NCBI GenBank assembly: GCA_004151065.3
Contig: NWUY0300030309.1
Coordinates: 1 to 23,546, forward strand
Length of the DNA stretch: 23,546 nt
Source: Larix sibirica
Taxonomy: Eukaryota; Streptophyta; Pinopsida; Pinales; Pinaceae
Direction: 5' to 3'
Shown here: one piece after another, positions 1 to 10,252 of the stretch
Position numbering within the stretch: the first letter of the stretch is position 1
Layout of the letters: each line of letters begins with the position of its first letter
Made by a program: the position numbers and the translations under genes
The notes under the pieces: generated by a model
Told to the model about the DNA's origin: nothing
The model's input: the letters and a program-made list of their open reading frames with translations, nothing else
Databases searched by the model: none

Positions 1-644
1 AGGAGGACGCAGTCTTGCCATAATGGCTCTTGAAAGCACTCAAAAGGAAGGCGACTTGGTTTGACGTTTCGGGATACAGTTTCCTTTTGATAACAATCTC
101 ACAGGTAGCGGGATGAATGGTGTGCATACGCGAAGGAGGTTATTACAAGTCTTGCACCGAAATTGGCATAGCGACGTAGTGTTTAAGGGCCTATGGGGAA
201 AACACACAGAGTGTATAGCCAAGAACAAACAAAACAACAACGTGGGTTACCCAAAAAACTGTGAATGAGACATATTTTTTCTTTTAAACTGTCAAAAGAT
301 AGCCTCAAACGGAGTCATTTCTTGTAACAAGCAAACGGATGAGGAGACTTCCTACCTAGTGCTTTCGAAGTGGTCTTCCATGGTCGACGCGTCTACCCAG
401 GTGAAAAAGGAACTGACAAAATGTCCACTGTCTGATTCTGGAAGATTTCTCGACTTGAGAACAATGTTCCATTTGAAACTCTGTTTGATGCATTTATAGG
501 GGAAGAGTTAATTCCCCACGGGTGGATTAATGTGTGTTTGGTGGGCACGAGGCTCGGTGCAGAAGTGTATTAATGCCACACAAGCCGAGTTAAATGTCTT
601 CACCAACCCAACCAAGGCATATTAAATGGCATCGAATGATGTTT
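1..644. other. Intergenic DNA with no recognisable gene
   Basis: I see no protein family, RNA gene or clear repeat boundary here. Base composition is mixed. The longest open frame is a minus-strand stretch of about 66 codons (40-240), rich in Leu, Pro and Cys, with no recognisable motif. The stretch may be the outer part of the repeat that continues to about 1035, since both are richer in CG dinucleotides than most of the window, but no boundary could be placed. Confidence 0.4.
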
Positions 645-1035
645 TTATGTTCCAGACTTGCGACGGCATGGGATTGATATAGCGGCACTATTAAGCGCAG
701 AGCTATCGACTATGACGGGGGAACTATCATTAAGTTTTGCGCCCCAAAAGATGCGACGAAGGCAAGCTTTTTTAAGGAAAGTGATGATAACGGTGATCTT
801 AGGGTCAAGCTTTGCGCCCAAAAGATGTGCCAATGGTAAAGTGAAAGGGCTTGAAGACTTAGCGGTGATTTCAGGTTAAACTATGTGCAAATGGTGGGGA
901 GTTCAGTGTTAGGTTTTGCGCTATAGGTGGAAGAGCCGATATGACGCAGATTTTATGTTTAGAGATTGCGGGGAAGGCAGCGATTTAAGAGATTTGTTAG
1001 CGCATCGGTGGTAAAGTCAAGACCCAAAAACTTGC
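645..1035. repeat. Degenerate GCG-rich repeats, period about 71 bp
   Basis: A short phrase (TTTTGCGCC or TTTGCGCCC followed by CAAAAGATG) occurs at about 736 and again at about 807. More diverged forms follow at about 885 (TATGTGCAAATGGTGG) and 911 (TTTTGCGCTATAGGTGG). Between anchors the text is also related, for example GGTGAT..TTAGGGT and GGTGAT..TCAGGTT. The spacing of the first two is about 71 bp; later copies are too eroded to measure. Overlapping open frames on both strands (645-833 minus, 658-879 plus) look like by-products of the repeat. It is probably part of a dispersed element or an old satellite fragment. Confidence 0.5.
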
Positions 1036-1299
1036 ACCTTCCGGCACAAAGTTAAACATGTGAATTGCGCCTTTAGCACATACTTAAACATTAAAAGTGT
1101 GCTTTGTGTTAAAGATAGGGAAAAGAAATGCCTTAGCCAAAATATCAAAAAAATTCAGAAAGAATCAATCCTTAAGAAAAGTTTGAAAAGCGAAGTAGCT
1201 AAGATTGAACAAAATCAATTTTCAAGACAAATTAAAAGGAGGGACCCTAATATTTACAAAAAATTTTGGGGAGATGTTGCAGCAACAACAGGAAGTTAG
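1036..1299. other. Spacer with Lys-rich open frame, gene not supported
   Basis: An ATG-started plus-strand frame of 79 codons (1060-1299) is Lys/Ser/Ile-rich. That composition follows from A-rich DNA, and no domain is recognisable. It runs into the GA-rich region and ends where the low-complexity sequence begins. A weak dyad (AGCACAT near 1075 and AGTGTGCT near 1095) lies near its start. I do not call a gene. Confidence 0.3.
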
Positions 1300-2598
1300 A
1301 GAGAAGGGTGGCATAGAGTTGGAGCACAAAGAGAGTGAGAGAGAGAAGGTTAGATTTAGGGGAATATGAGAGAGAGTGGGGGCAGAGGGGGGTTAGTGAG
1401 AGTGAATGGAGTGTTAGGGGTAGTGAGAGTTATGAGTAATGAGACTTAGAGAGAGAGGGGGTGTTAGGGTGTTGGGAGAGAGAGGAGTGGGGCTTAGGTG
1501 TACATGGAGTAGGGAAGAGAGACTGAGAGGGGGAGTTAGTATGCATTAGAGAGAAGGAGAGAGTATGAGGGTCAAAGGTAGGTCCGTGAATAGGGTATTG
1601 AGAGAGTGAGAGAGTTAGTAAGGGTTAGAGAGAGAGAGAGTTAGTGGTAAGGGGAGTGTAGGGTTTATTTGTGAGAAAGAGAGAGTTAGTGGTAAGGGGA
1701 GGCATTTGGTTTATATGTGGGAGAGAGAGAGAGAGAATGAGGGGTATTATTTTGTTGGGTGAGAGAGAGAGGGGTGGGTGTTAAGTAGTAGGGGGATTAT
1801 GAGAGACAGATAGAAAGAGGGGCTTAATGGAGGGGGATTCAGATAGACAGAGAGAGAGAAGGGGGCTTATGGAGAGTATGAGTGGTGTTACGGTGAGAGA
1901 GGGGTGGTTAGGGGTAGTGAGAGAGAAAGAGAGGGAAAATGTGAGGAGTTTACTACATAGAGAGGGGCCTCAAGATTAGGTGTAAGTGGATGAGTATGGT
2001 ATATAAAGAGTAAGAGAGAGGTTTAGAAACTATTAGGGGGAAGAGGAGAGAGAGAGGGGGGGGGAAGGAGAGGTGGACAAAGAGAGAGAGAGAGAGAGAG
2101 AGAGGGGTGGGGTGTCAGAGGTAGGTAGAGGAGTACGGGAAGAGAGAGTGAGAGAGGGGGTTAGTAAGGGTTAGGTATAGTAGAGGAGAGAGAAAGAGGT
2201 GGGCTCTTGGTTGTAGGGGGAGGAGTAAGTGTTTGTTTGTTCGAGAGAGAAATAGATAGAGAATTGGGGTCTAAGAGGATTGTTAGTGGGTCAGGAGAGA
2301 GGTGGCTAGGGGCATGAGGAGGATTAGAGGATTATCTGAGAGAGAGTTGGGGAATGATGCAAGGAGGGTGTAGGTGATTAGGGGTAGGTGGAAGGAGGGG
2401 GATTAGGGGAGGGAAAGAGATAGAGATCATGGTGGGTGGATGGGATTAGAGGATTAGGGAATATTAGGGATGTTAAAGAGAATTGGGGTATAGGGTAGGG
2501 GGAATGAGAGAGAGAAATACAATAAGAGAGAGATTGGTGGTGGTAAGTTGTAGGTTTATGAGGATTAGGTGAGGGAGAAAAGGTTAGGGTACAAGGTG

Positions 2599-2630
<32 letters not shown>

Positions 2631-2690
2631 CAGGGGGAGTGAGTGTTAGGGGAAGGTGGATGGGTACTAGGGAAGAGCGATCCTTGCGAG
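1300..2690. repeat. GA-rich low-complexity tract
   Basis: About 1.4 kb of the plus strand is strongly purine-biased. It mixes (GA)n runs with TTAGGGG, GTTAGTGG and GTGAGAGAGAG-type phrases. Pure runs of AG/GA occur near 2083-2103 and 2604-2631. The strand bias is continuous, so this is an expanded and decayed microsatellite block rather than several unrelated ones. The minus-strand open frame over 2378-2845 (Ser/Pro/Leu/His-rich) simply reads the pyrimidine strand and is not a gene. Long polypurine stretches can form triplex structures in vitro; whether this one does is unknown. Confidence 0.9.
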
Positions 2691-2954
2691 AGAGAAAAAT
2701 AATAACTATAGTAAATTGTTACAATAAGAATTAGATAAACTTTTATTATGGTCACAATATGTTTGGACACTACAAACTTGAAGTGTCCTTGGTGCAACAA
2801 TCTCATCATGTCTGCACCTCCAAAGTGTGGCTCATGATTTTCCATCCTATCACTGATTCAAATGGCGTTCTATACAGTCACCTCCAAAGGGTCATATTAA
2901 TTCCACTTTAATTTTTAATTATGTGCAATTTACAAACAATTGTTGGAATCTAGA
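2641..2954. repeat. Direct repeat copy A of the GA-flanking segment
   Basis: This segment begins in the last part of the GA tract (GGGTACTAGGGAAGAG, then TCCTTGCGAGAGAG) and continues into ordinary sequence ending at GGAATCTAGA. Copy B at 3318-3635 matches through almost the whole length: TAATAACTA.AGTAAA.TGTTACAATAAGAAT, then GGTCACAATATG, then CCATCCTATCACTGATTC, then TATACAGTCAC. Identity by eye is about 80%. Both copies end at a TCTAGA site. No coding function is evident; the unit behaves like a dispersed repeat that carries its own GA tail. Confidence 0.8.
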
Positions 2955-3180
2955 AGAACCATGAAAGATGATCTTAATATCATGTCTTGCTACTGCAACG
3001 TGAATGTACCATACCATCGATGCCTAAGTTTTATCAAATATATATTTCAATGTAGTAGGATAGAGGGATCAGATTGAGGAGCACCAAGCCAATTAGTTTG
3101 CATGCTTCTTATAGCATCTTCAAGTAGTAACACTTCACACATTAATAATTTAAAGGCTCAAGCACACCATACATAAGACT
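2955..3180. other. Unique spacer between the two duplicated segments
   Basis: About 225 bp separates copy A from the second GA block. It is ordinary AT-rich sequence with no recognisable gene or repeat. It may be host sequence between two insertions, or the non-duplicated part of a larger element. Confidence 0.4.
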
Positions 3181-3390
3181 GGAGGTTACTATAGGGGAAG
3201 GGGGAGAGTAGGGGATTAGGATAGGGGTAGGGTTGGAGGAGGGGGTTTAATGGGAGGGAGAGGGAGGATTAGGGTTAGGGAGAGAGGGGGGGTAGGGTGT
3301 CATCAGAGAGAGAGAGAGAGTTCAGGGTAGGTGGAGGGTTACTAGGGGAGAGAAATCCTTAAGAGAGAGAGAGAGAGAGAAGTAATAACT
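3181..3390. repeat. Second GA-rich tract
   Basis: Purine-rich low-complexity sequence like that at 1300-2690 but only about 210 bp long. It carries GGGATTAGG and GGGTTAGGG phrases and (GA)n runs near 3305-3320 and 3363-3380. It immediately precedes, and partly overlaps, direct repeat copy B, just as the longer tract precedes copy A. Confidence 0.85.
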
Positions 3391-3635
3391 ACAGTAAAAT
3401 GTTACAATAAGAATACTAAATTCTTGTTGTGGTCACAATATGTCGAGACATTGCAAACTTGAAGCATCCTTGGTGTAGAAATATCATCATGTCCGCAACT
3501 CCAAATCATGACTCATGATCGTCCATCCTATCACTGATTCCAATGACATTCTATACAGTCACTGCAACAGGGTCATATTAATGACGCTTTCATTTTTAAT
3601 TCTGTGTAAATTCTAAGTAGTTCTTGGAGTCTAGA
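3318..3635. repeat. Direct repeat copy B of the GA-flanking segment
   Basis: This is the partner of 2641-2954 in the same orientation, offset by about 680 bp. It starts with GGTGGAGGGTTACTAGGG and ends at GGAGTCTAGA, matching the copy A end at GGAATCTAGA. Differences are mainly single-base substitutions with a few small indels, so the duplication is old rather than recent. No open frame of interest is present. Confidence 0.8.
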
Positions 3636-5324
3636 TTCCACAATACTAGTATTTAAATATGCACTAATATAAAATCTCTAATTTCTTTAAAGGAATAAGG
3701 AAAAATAAGAGATGGGGGTTATGATTCCATAAGTGGGGAAGTGATAGTGGGCTAAGGGGAAATGACCACAAGTGGGGAAGTGATAATGGGATAAGGGAAG
3801 TGGGATTATCTTATATCCTTAGCCTTATCAATTTAACCCGAAGTTCCTAAACCTTGATTAAAAGTCATGCTTTAAATAAAGCATTTTGTAATCATATTTA
3901 AGAGGGGATTAAATGTCGAAAAGTGGTTTGAATCCATGTGGAGAGGCCACATGAAAATATAAACTATGTTTATAAACATAAGACATCAAGCTTGCGAGGA
4001 TTTCATTCCTCATTCATATTCCAACCATTCGAATTTTATTCCTTTTCCTTGTCATAATCTTGGAATGCCATAGTTTGCTACCTGTGATAGAGGACCGAGA
4101 TGACATTGTTGAATATAAAATAGTCATGGCATTAACACACTACTCTTTGTGGCCTCATTGAATAGTGGATCATCTATTCAAATGGATTAGGACATATTGG
4201 AGGGCGTATGGATAAAATTTCATAGTTTCAAAGAGGTTCCTGTGCAACTTGGGGAAAAATTATTACTAGAATGCGAATTGTTTGAATAAATGACCCCATG
4301 GAATTTTGGTTTCAATCGCTTGATTTTATTCTGATAAATGGTAGAGTATCCTACATAAATTTGATGGAAAGAATTCATATAAAAAACCACTATTTGGGGT
4401 CCCTAAAACCACTCATCCACCTCGTTGATACCATCACACTGGCGAGGTGCAACCAAGTCCCTAAAAAGACAGGTAAGCACCTTGGGGACCAATCAAGAGA
4501 TACCATGTGGCCATCGGACCACTATGATGTCATCTGAATTTCTCGAAACTTTTGTCAATGCATTGGAATGAATATAGAAAGTAAATTCGGCGCCCAATAT
4601 TGGTATGGTATTGTACTGCTCAAAATTGATACTATACTAAATTTGAAAATGGAACCCTGGGATCGAAACTACACACTCTAAAATCAACTTCTAATTGGGA
4701 TCTTTAGCAATGTCCGGGCAATTTTGAATTTCCACGGAGGACTCCATGTTTTATAAAGGTCAGTTACTCGTGTATCTTATTGAGGAATAAAGTCAACATG
4801 TGGTGCTTTACATCAGAAACCAGGTACGATATCTTTTATTCATATTTGGAATTGAAGAAAGAGAAATTGTTGAGCTTCTCTAACATCTCCACTTCCAGGT
4901 ACTACTCTCATCTCTCTCTACTTTATCACGGTGACATTGTAAGATGGAAATTTAAATTGTCATGTTCTAAAATTCTTAAAATAGGTAGTATGGGTAAAGA
5001 AAAACTCATGTATGTGTTAAATTGGCTAGTTATTTGTTGATGTTAATGTCCAGGCATTGCGATATAGAAATAATAAATCTTCAAATAATCATGTTTGTTG
5101 AACTTGATCTTACCAATATCAATAAATTGTAGTCATATCTCCTTCGAGTCATCATTTTTATGATATATGATCCTTACTAATTAAATTATGTATAAAGAAA
5201 TATTTTTAATGATTTGAGTTAATTTTTAATTTTTTATGATATAAATTACAATTTTTTTATGATATAAGTTATAATTATTTTGGTTATCTTATGCTTTTTT
5301 AAATAGTTTTTTGTTATTTAAAAA
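3636..5324. other. AT-rich intergenic region with no supported gene
   Basis: No recognisable protein or RNA gene. It includes a perfect 16-bp palindrome, TATGTTTATAAACATA, at 3965-3980. Plus-strand frames at 4298-4537 (79 codons) and 4780-5040 (86 codons) show no domain and no splice-supported structure, so I do not annotate them as genes. Parts of 3800-4560 have the texture of an eroded LTR element (T-rich and A-rich alternation, short inverted repeats), but no LTR pair or primer-binding site can be defined. Confidence 0.45.
3731..3799. repeat. Two-copy 30-bp tandem repeat
   Basis: AAGTGGGGAAGTGATAGTGG (from 3731) recurs as AAGTGGGGAAGTGATAATGG (from 3770), each followed by a variant of GCTAAGGGGA. 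The offset is 39 bp. It is a minor local duplication with no apparent function. Confidence 0.75.
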
Positions 5325-5325
5325 T

Positions 5326-5341
5326 AGAGAGAGAGAGAGAA
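5326..5341. repeat. (AG)n microsatellite
   Basis: A short pure AG dinucleotide run of about eight units embedded in AT-rich DNA. It is unlinked to the larger GA tracts upstream. Confidence 0.9.
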
Positions 5342-5810
5342 TTTAGAAAATATCTATGTTATCAATTTCAACATTCAACACTACATTCATATCAATGACA
5401 CAAAATAGAGTTGAATCTACTGCTTAATGCTTGTTATTATCTCATGAAATATTTACATAGACATGGAAAAGTTATGGCAAAACTAAAGAAGTACATATTA
5501 TAGAAAAATGACACATCTGTGACACTCTACAATCTTAATCTCAGAGAATATTTCATTACATACAAATAGTCCATTGACTCAACAATCCTAGATACCCTCT
5601 AAGATTTTCCATCCTTGATTAATGAGCTTGATCTGCATTATATAGGCTTTCCAATAATAACTACTTTTCGTTGTCCTCAACTACTTTGCAACAAAATTTT
5701 AAATCTGACCCTTTCACTTTGTAGCTATTGAACAACCTTCTTTTGTCTTATCACTTTCTCTTACTCGAGCCGTTTTTATTTCCTTTCTATTTATATGTGT
5801 TCCCTATCAT
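5342..5810. other. AT-rich spacer beyond the 3' end of the decayed minus-strand gene
   Basis: No recognisable gene. On the minus strand this lies immediately downstream of the Pro/Gln-rich tail of the large pseudogene. It could include its 3' untranslated region, but no terminator or polyadenylation context could be separated from the AT-rich background. Confidence 0.35.
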
Positions 5811-8800
5811 CTATACACTTGGTTTCACACATGGTTGTCCAATTGGTTGAACACTTGGATGAGCCATCGGTCTAACAACTTCTTTCCCAATCATCTAATT
5901 CATCATAAGAACATTAGCCTACACCCCTGTTGGCATAAAATACCGAGGAGTAGACTGACCTGTAATTTGTCCAGACATTTATCTTGATGTTTGTCCTGCA
6001 TTTTTCCCTTGAGGTGGAAATATTAGCTCGTAATACTTGGCCACTGATTGACACTCTTTTTCCATTTGAATATGATGTTCCCTTAATGCTTCTAAGTTAA
6101 TCTCAATATTTTTGGTTGTCTCATAGGATATGGGATTTAATTTTCTTAGTGTATTTTTTAGGAGTGCCCAAATTTCAAATTCATTTTTTAATATGTCATA
6201 TGCTACATCCCCACTGATTACTCCCTCTAGAACATCAAATAGTGTTGCTTGATTTTTTTTTTTGAGCTCATTTTTCCTCATGTTCCTCCTTTTTATACAT
6301 TTTTCCATTTCCATCCCATGGCAGTGGTAGGCCCAAGATGATGACATCATTGAATATTCCTTTGAAGACAACTACTTCCCCAGTGAGGGCCTTTATTATA
6401 TTCTAAGTCCTTTTTGTCAAATTTTCCTTCATGATCATTTGATTTGATAAATTGATTAGCTAAGTCTTTTTTGCAATCTGCAAATCCTCTAACTTCTCCT
6501 TGGTTCTATTATCTAAGTACTGCACTATTTCTACAGCTTGTTCTGGAATTTTTCCAAGCTCTTTCTGCACTCTATTTACCTCCTCCTAAGCTACTTTGGT
6601 TGTGTCAAATTCATCTTGAACCACTTCACAATCATCCCATTTACTAAAAATTTATTGGGATATTTTCTCCCACTGTGTTGTTCTGATTTTTCTCAAGAGT
6701 TCTTCTCCTTGAACATCCAACTGTAATTTGGTTATTTGGCTCTAGAGGTCACTCACCTCAGCCTCCAAGTCATCAATTTTATCCTCTTTCCCAGTGACCT
6801 CATTTTCTAATTCAACAATTATGTTTCCCTTTGGCTCAATTCCACTTATAACTCTTTGACCCTGCTATCACTACTCTTTGGATACTGAGTTGAGGTATCT
6901 TCCTCCATGATATCAATTACCTCCTGAACAATTTTCTTTGCATGCTCTTTCACATTCTTCCTATCTCTTCTACAGGTTGGATTTCCTCTTGTGCTTTAGG
7001 AGATTATGCTTGGGGAGCCTCCCTAGTGGATATTGTTGTCTTTTGTAACTTCAAGGTAACAATATTCCATTGGATCTCATTTATCTTATTATGATTCCCT
7101 TCTGCCAAGTCCTTATACTTTAACATGCTCGCATAGAGCTGTTCATTTTCCTTTTGAGCCTCCCTTAGTTTAGGAGTTTAAACTAGTTGGGGTCCATGTA
7201 TATTTAAATGTTTCTTAAGCTATGCAATATCATTGTCCTTCTATTTTAGCAATGATTTGGCATGAGATTCATCTACTGGATCAACCGTTAATTCTATAAC
7301 TTTGTTTTCAAGCTCCTTAATAGTGACTTGTTTTGCATTAATAGTCACTTTCTCTTCTTTCCATAGCTGCTCATATTTTTCCAAGGTTGTTAGCAATATT
7401 CTTTCTATTTTTGTTGAGTTAACCACTTCTATGCATATCATATCACTGGCCTAATTATAAAATTAAACTTTGTCTAGCTTACCAAATTCCTTAAATTCCA
7501 CTTAATATTCATTTTCTCTCCTGTCAGCCAAGGTAGGAGGCATGGGAACCTTAGGCTCTAAAACAAATAATCCGAATGTGTCATTTTGTAGGTCTACAAC
7601 TGTGATAAATTTTATTTTTGATCTCCCCACCTTCTTTATGGTTTCACTTACTAATCACACACCTCTTTCTCTTGTGCACCTATACATGGATTGCAGATAT
7701 GTTTTCATTTGTACAAGACTTGTTGAAGGTGTGGCTTTTAGCACTTGAGGTACTATAAATTTGAGAGAGGGGTAATGATTGAATTTAATAGTTGGGCCTG
7801 CTTCACTAACTAATGGTTGTTTTATTAGTTCATCCAATTCTTTGGGAATATCCCGAGGATAATAATTCTCTACTAGTGCTTGTTTAGCTACTTCTCCTTC
7901 TACTCTTTCCTTTTTTGTTGGAGGACCCTTCTCTACCTTATCAATCTCCCTATCTGTATGGAGTTCTTATGTTCTCCTCTTTTTCCCTACTTTATATTTT
8001 GAAGCTCTCTATCCTTCCATGCTTTTCTAAATTACTAGAACCTCCTCCCATCTTTCTAAGTTTGCAATTTTCTCCCAGTGTGGCTTAGGAACATACTCAT
8101 AGGGAGGATTTCTATTAAATACCCTCATATTCGAGATGACCTTATGAGGGTCATAATATCCTTTCTCATCTTTCTCCAAATTTAAATATCTTAGAAATCC
8201 TTCCATGTATTGCAGAGAATTCAATCCCCTTATCTGAAAAGGCACTATCTCTTTTGGTAGCAGGAAGGTTCTTTGGTGCTTGAAATGATTGCAATGCATA
8301 TCATTTTATATAAACCTCTGTCTAGCATACTCCATAGCAAACACTATAGGAGTGATAAATGATGGGAGCTTGTAGTTATCCTCTTAAAAAGCATATACCC
8401 TTATTACTGTATAGTTTTCATATAGAAACCAATCCCTAAACATCATGTCAAGACTGAACTATAACCATTTTTTTGTTTTCTAGGAACATTCTTGGAGGTG
8501 AAGAATCATAGATCAGAGCATAATTTATGCTCATTACTTAATTTGCAAATTCTATATAATTGGAATTATCAGTTCTTCTCATAATCAGTCGCTCTAGTCG
8601 TATACGAGGATTTGATTTACACTTTCATATGATATCTGTAAATTTAGGCACTTGTAATGTTCAAAATTTTGATACAAGAACATGTAGAATAGGTATGATG
8701 GGTATCTAAACCATTATATTGCAGGAAGCTCTTCTAGTTGTTCATGAATTGCTTGAACTAGAAAGATGCAGATGTCAAACTTGAGAGGAATGAGTCTAGG

Positions 8801-9409
8801 TGTAGGGATTAGACTGAGGAGGATACCTAGGATGACATCACCTACTATATTATCATTCTCAAGTCCTAGTATGATGCATATCAACGAAATGGATTTCCTT
8901 GAGCTGTCAAAAAAGACTACTGTATCATATGGTGGTGAGGATGTAGGGATTGCAATTCCCTTCTCTAGGTGCTTGGATAAAAATTGGTTCATATCAAAAG
9001 GCTGCAACGCTTGATATAAGGTGGCAAATATTTTCTCATTTAAGGCCTCGATGGATAAGAAATCAGGAATGTGGAACATCTATTGCAAAGTTTCAACATT
9101 TATGATGCATAGGGTTTTGGAATAATCGGATGATGGGATGGCTCTTTTGCTAAGGGCATATTGAGAGGAACACCATGTTATAAACTCAGGAAAATACACA
9201 GTCCTAAGACAAATATATCTAGACAAATTTGAATCCCATAAGTGGCATGGGTCTTGGTATGCAATGTCCAGGGAGTGAGATTCTCATATAGTGGATCTTA
9301 GGTCAGAATTGGTGACAATTGTGTCAAATATATCAGCATGGTGGTCATAAATGTGTTCATCTATGGAAAATTTGGAAATAGGGAGTTTATCTCTTGATTT
9401 AGGAGTCAT
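5811..9409 (-). pseudogene. Large decayed ORF (roughly 1,100-1,200 codons) with coiled-coil half, family unknown
   Basis: Role unknown; I do not recognise a named family. Reading the minus strand from an ATG at 9409, one frame stays readable to about 8714 apart from a TGA near 9292 and a TAG at 9082-9080. It includes KSRDKLPISKFSIDEHIYD, DIAYQDP, VYFPEF, SKTLCIIN and FLVQAIHEQL. A frameshifted stretch follows (8714-8300, with MFLYQNF, DSSPPR, DMMFRDWFLYEN, FAMEYARQRF). Then comes a readable block at 8299-8027 (HFKHQRTFLLPKE, YYDPHKVISN, PHWEKIANLERWEE), a linker, a block at 7837-7500 (IKFNHYPSLKFIVP, KIKFITVVDLQND) and a long Lys/Glu/Leu-rich heptad-like region (about 7440-6400). The tail (6371-5811) carries PPQGKNAGQTSR and PSVQPIGQPC. 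I see no reverse transcriptase, RNase H, integrase or transposase motif. Many stops and frameshifts mean no product is expected. A related copy lies at 23077-23546. A structural (gag-like) or accessory ORF of a plant mobile element is the likeliest origin, by inference. Confidence 0.65.
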
Positions 9410-10252
9410 ATTAAGCAAAGTATTTAACTGGTAAGTTAAAATATAGTTTTGCAGGGTAACTAGAGTAAGAATATTTACTGCTTTATATGATGGTAAAAAT
9501 AGATTGACTGTGGTTTAGATACAGTAAAATACTCGAGATGAAAAAACTTGGATATGAACTGGGACTGCTAGTTACTGAGGTTGACTAAGGAGTACAGTGG
9601 ATGGTTGACACTAGATCTTTTCTTCAAATTGAGCAGAAAAAACTTTGAAATTCAAAATTTCCCCTTTAACGGCTTAAACAATACAATATTTTTTACACTT
9701 GGAAATTTTTTATTTGGTGCACCTTATGACGTCTGATGGGGTTAGTGGACCCCACCTAACACCTATCCGCTTGAGAAATATTGACGTGGATTCCACTTTG
9801 TTATTTATTACATATGTTGAATCCTTGTGTATTTTCACTTTGGGAAGATGCCACCCTAGTTTCTCATAAGCGGTAACGGCTTGTGAGCTTGGTGGTTTTT
9901 AAATTTGCCTCGACTAGCCTTTATCAATAAGAATGCCCCATGTGTCCAAAGCAGTTTCAACCCAACGACTTGTCATGAGAAAATTAATGAGTGTGTACTT
10001 TTGGGTGCATTATCAATATCAACCGTCAGTCTCCACAACTTTTTCTTGATTACCTCATTCCCACTCTTTATATGCCTCATACTTCGTCAGCACGTCGCTA
10101 TTTATCTAAGCCATTTATGATTGATTATATCCTTTAATGATACAACCCCTTCTCTGAGCTGGCATCAATGTGTACACTCAACAAATGACACGTTTTTGGT
10201 GGGGGCCTAGTGACATTATGTGACATCATCTCAAAGTTTCCCAATTTTATTA
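9410..10252. other. Leader/upstream side of the large minus-strand pseudogene
   Basis: Non-coding on inspection. On the minus strand this precedes the ATG at 9409. If the pseudogene was part of a mobile element, this would be its leader and perhaps the inner part of a terminal repeat. Short ACGT-core motifs occur (for example TGACGTC near 9728 and TGACGTGG near 9783), but such motifs are common and I claim no regulator. A plus-strand frame at 9905-10120 (71 codons) has no recognisable domain and is ignored. Confidence 0.35.
10067..10073 (-). promoter_or_regulatory. Possible TATA box for the decayed minus-strand gene
   Basis: The minus strand reads GAGGCATATAAAGAGTGGG, a TATAAA-like core in a locally GC-richer context, about 660 bp upstream of the pseudogene ATG at 9409. 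The implied leader is long but within the range for LTR-element transcripts. Support is only the motif and its position. Confidence 0.25.

Noticed and set aside
1380-2400. TTAGGGG-like phrases suggesting interstitial telomere repeats
   Set aside because: They are irregularly spaced, vary in G number and lie within general GA-rich low complexity; there is no TTTAGGG tandem run.
2378-2845. 155-codon minus-strand ORF rich in Ser, Pro and Leu
   Set aside because: It reads the pyrimidine strand of the GA tract; the Ser/Leu/Pro runs are a direct result of (TC)n repeats.
4580-4625. GGCGCCCAATATTGGTATGGTATTG, slightly like a retrotransposon primer-binding site
   Set aside because: Match to the initiator-Met primer site is too poor, and no LTR end or gag ORF follows.
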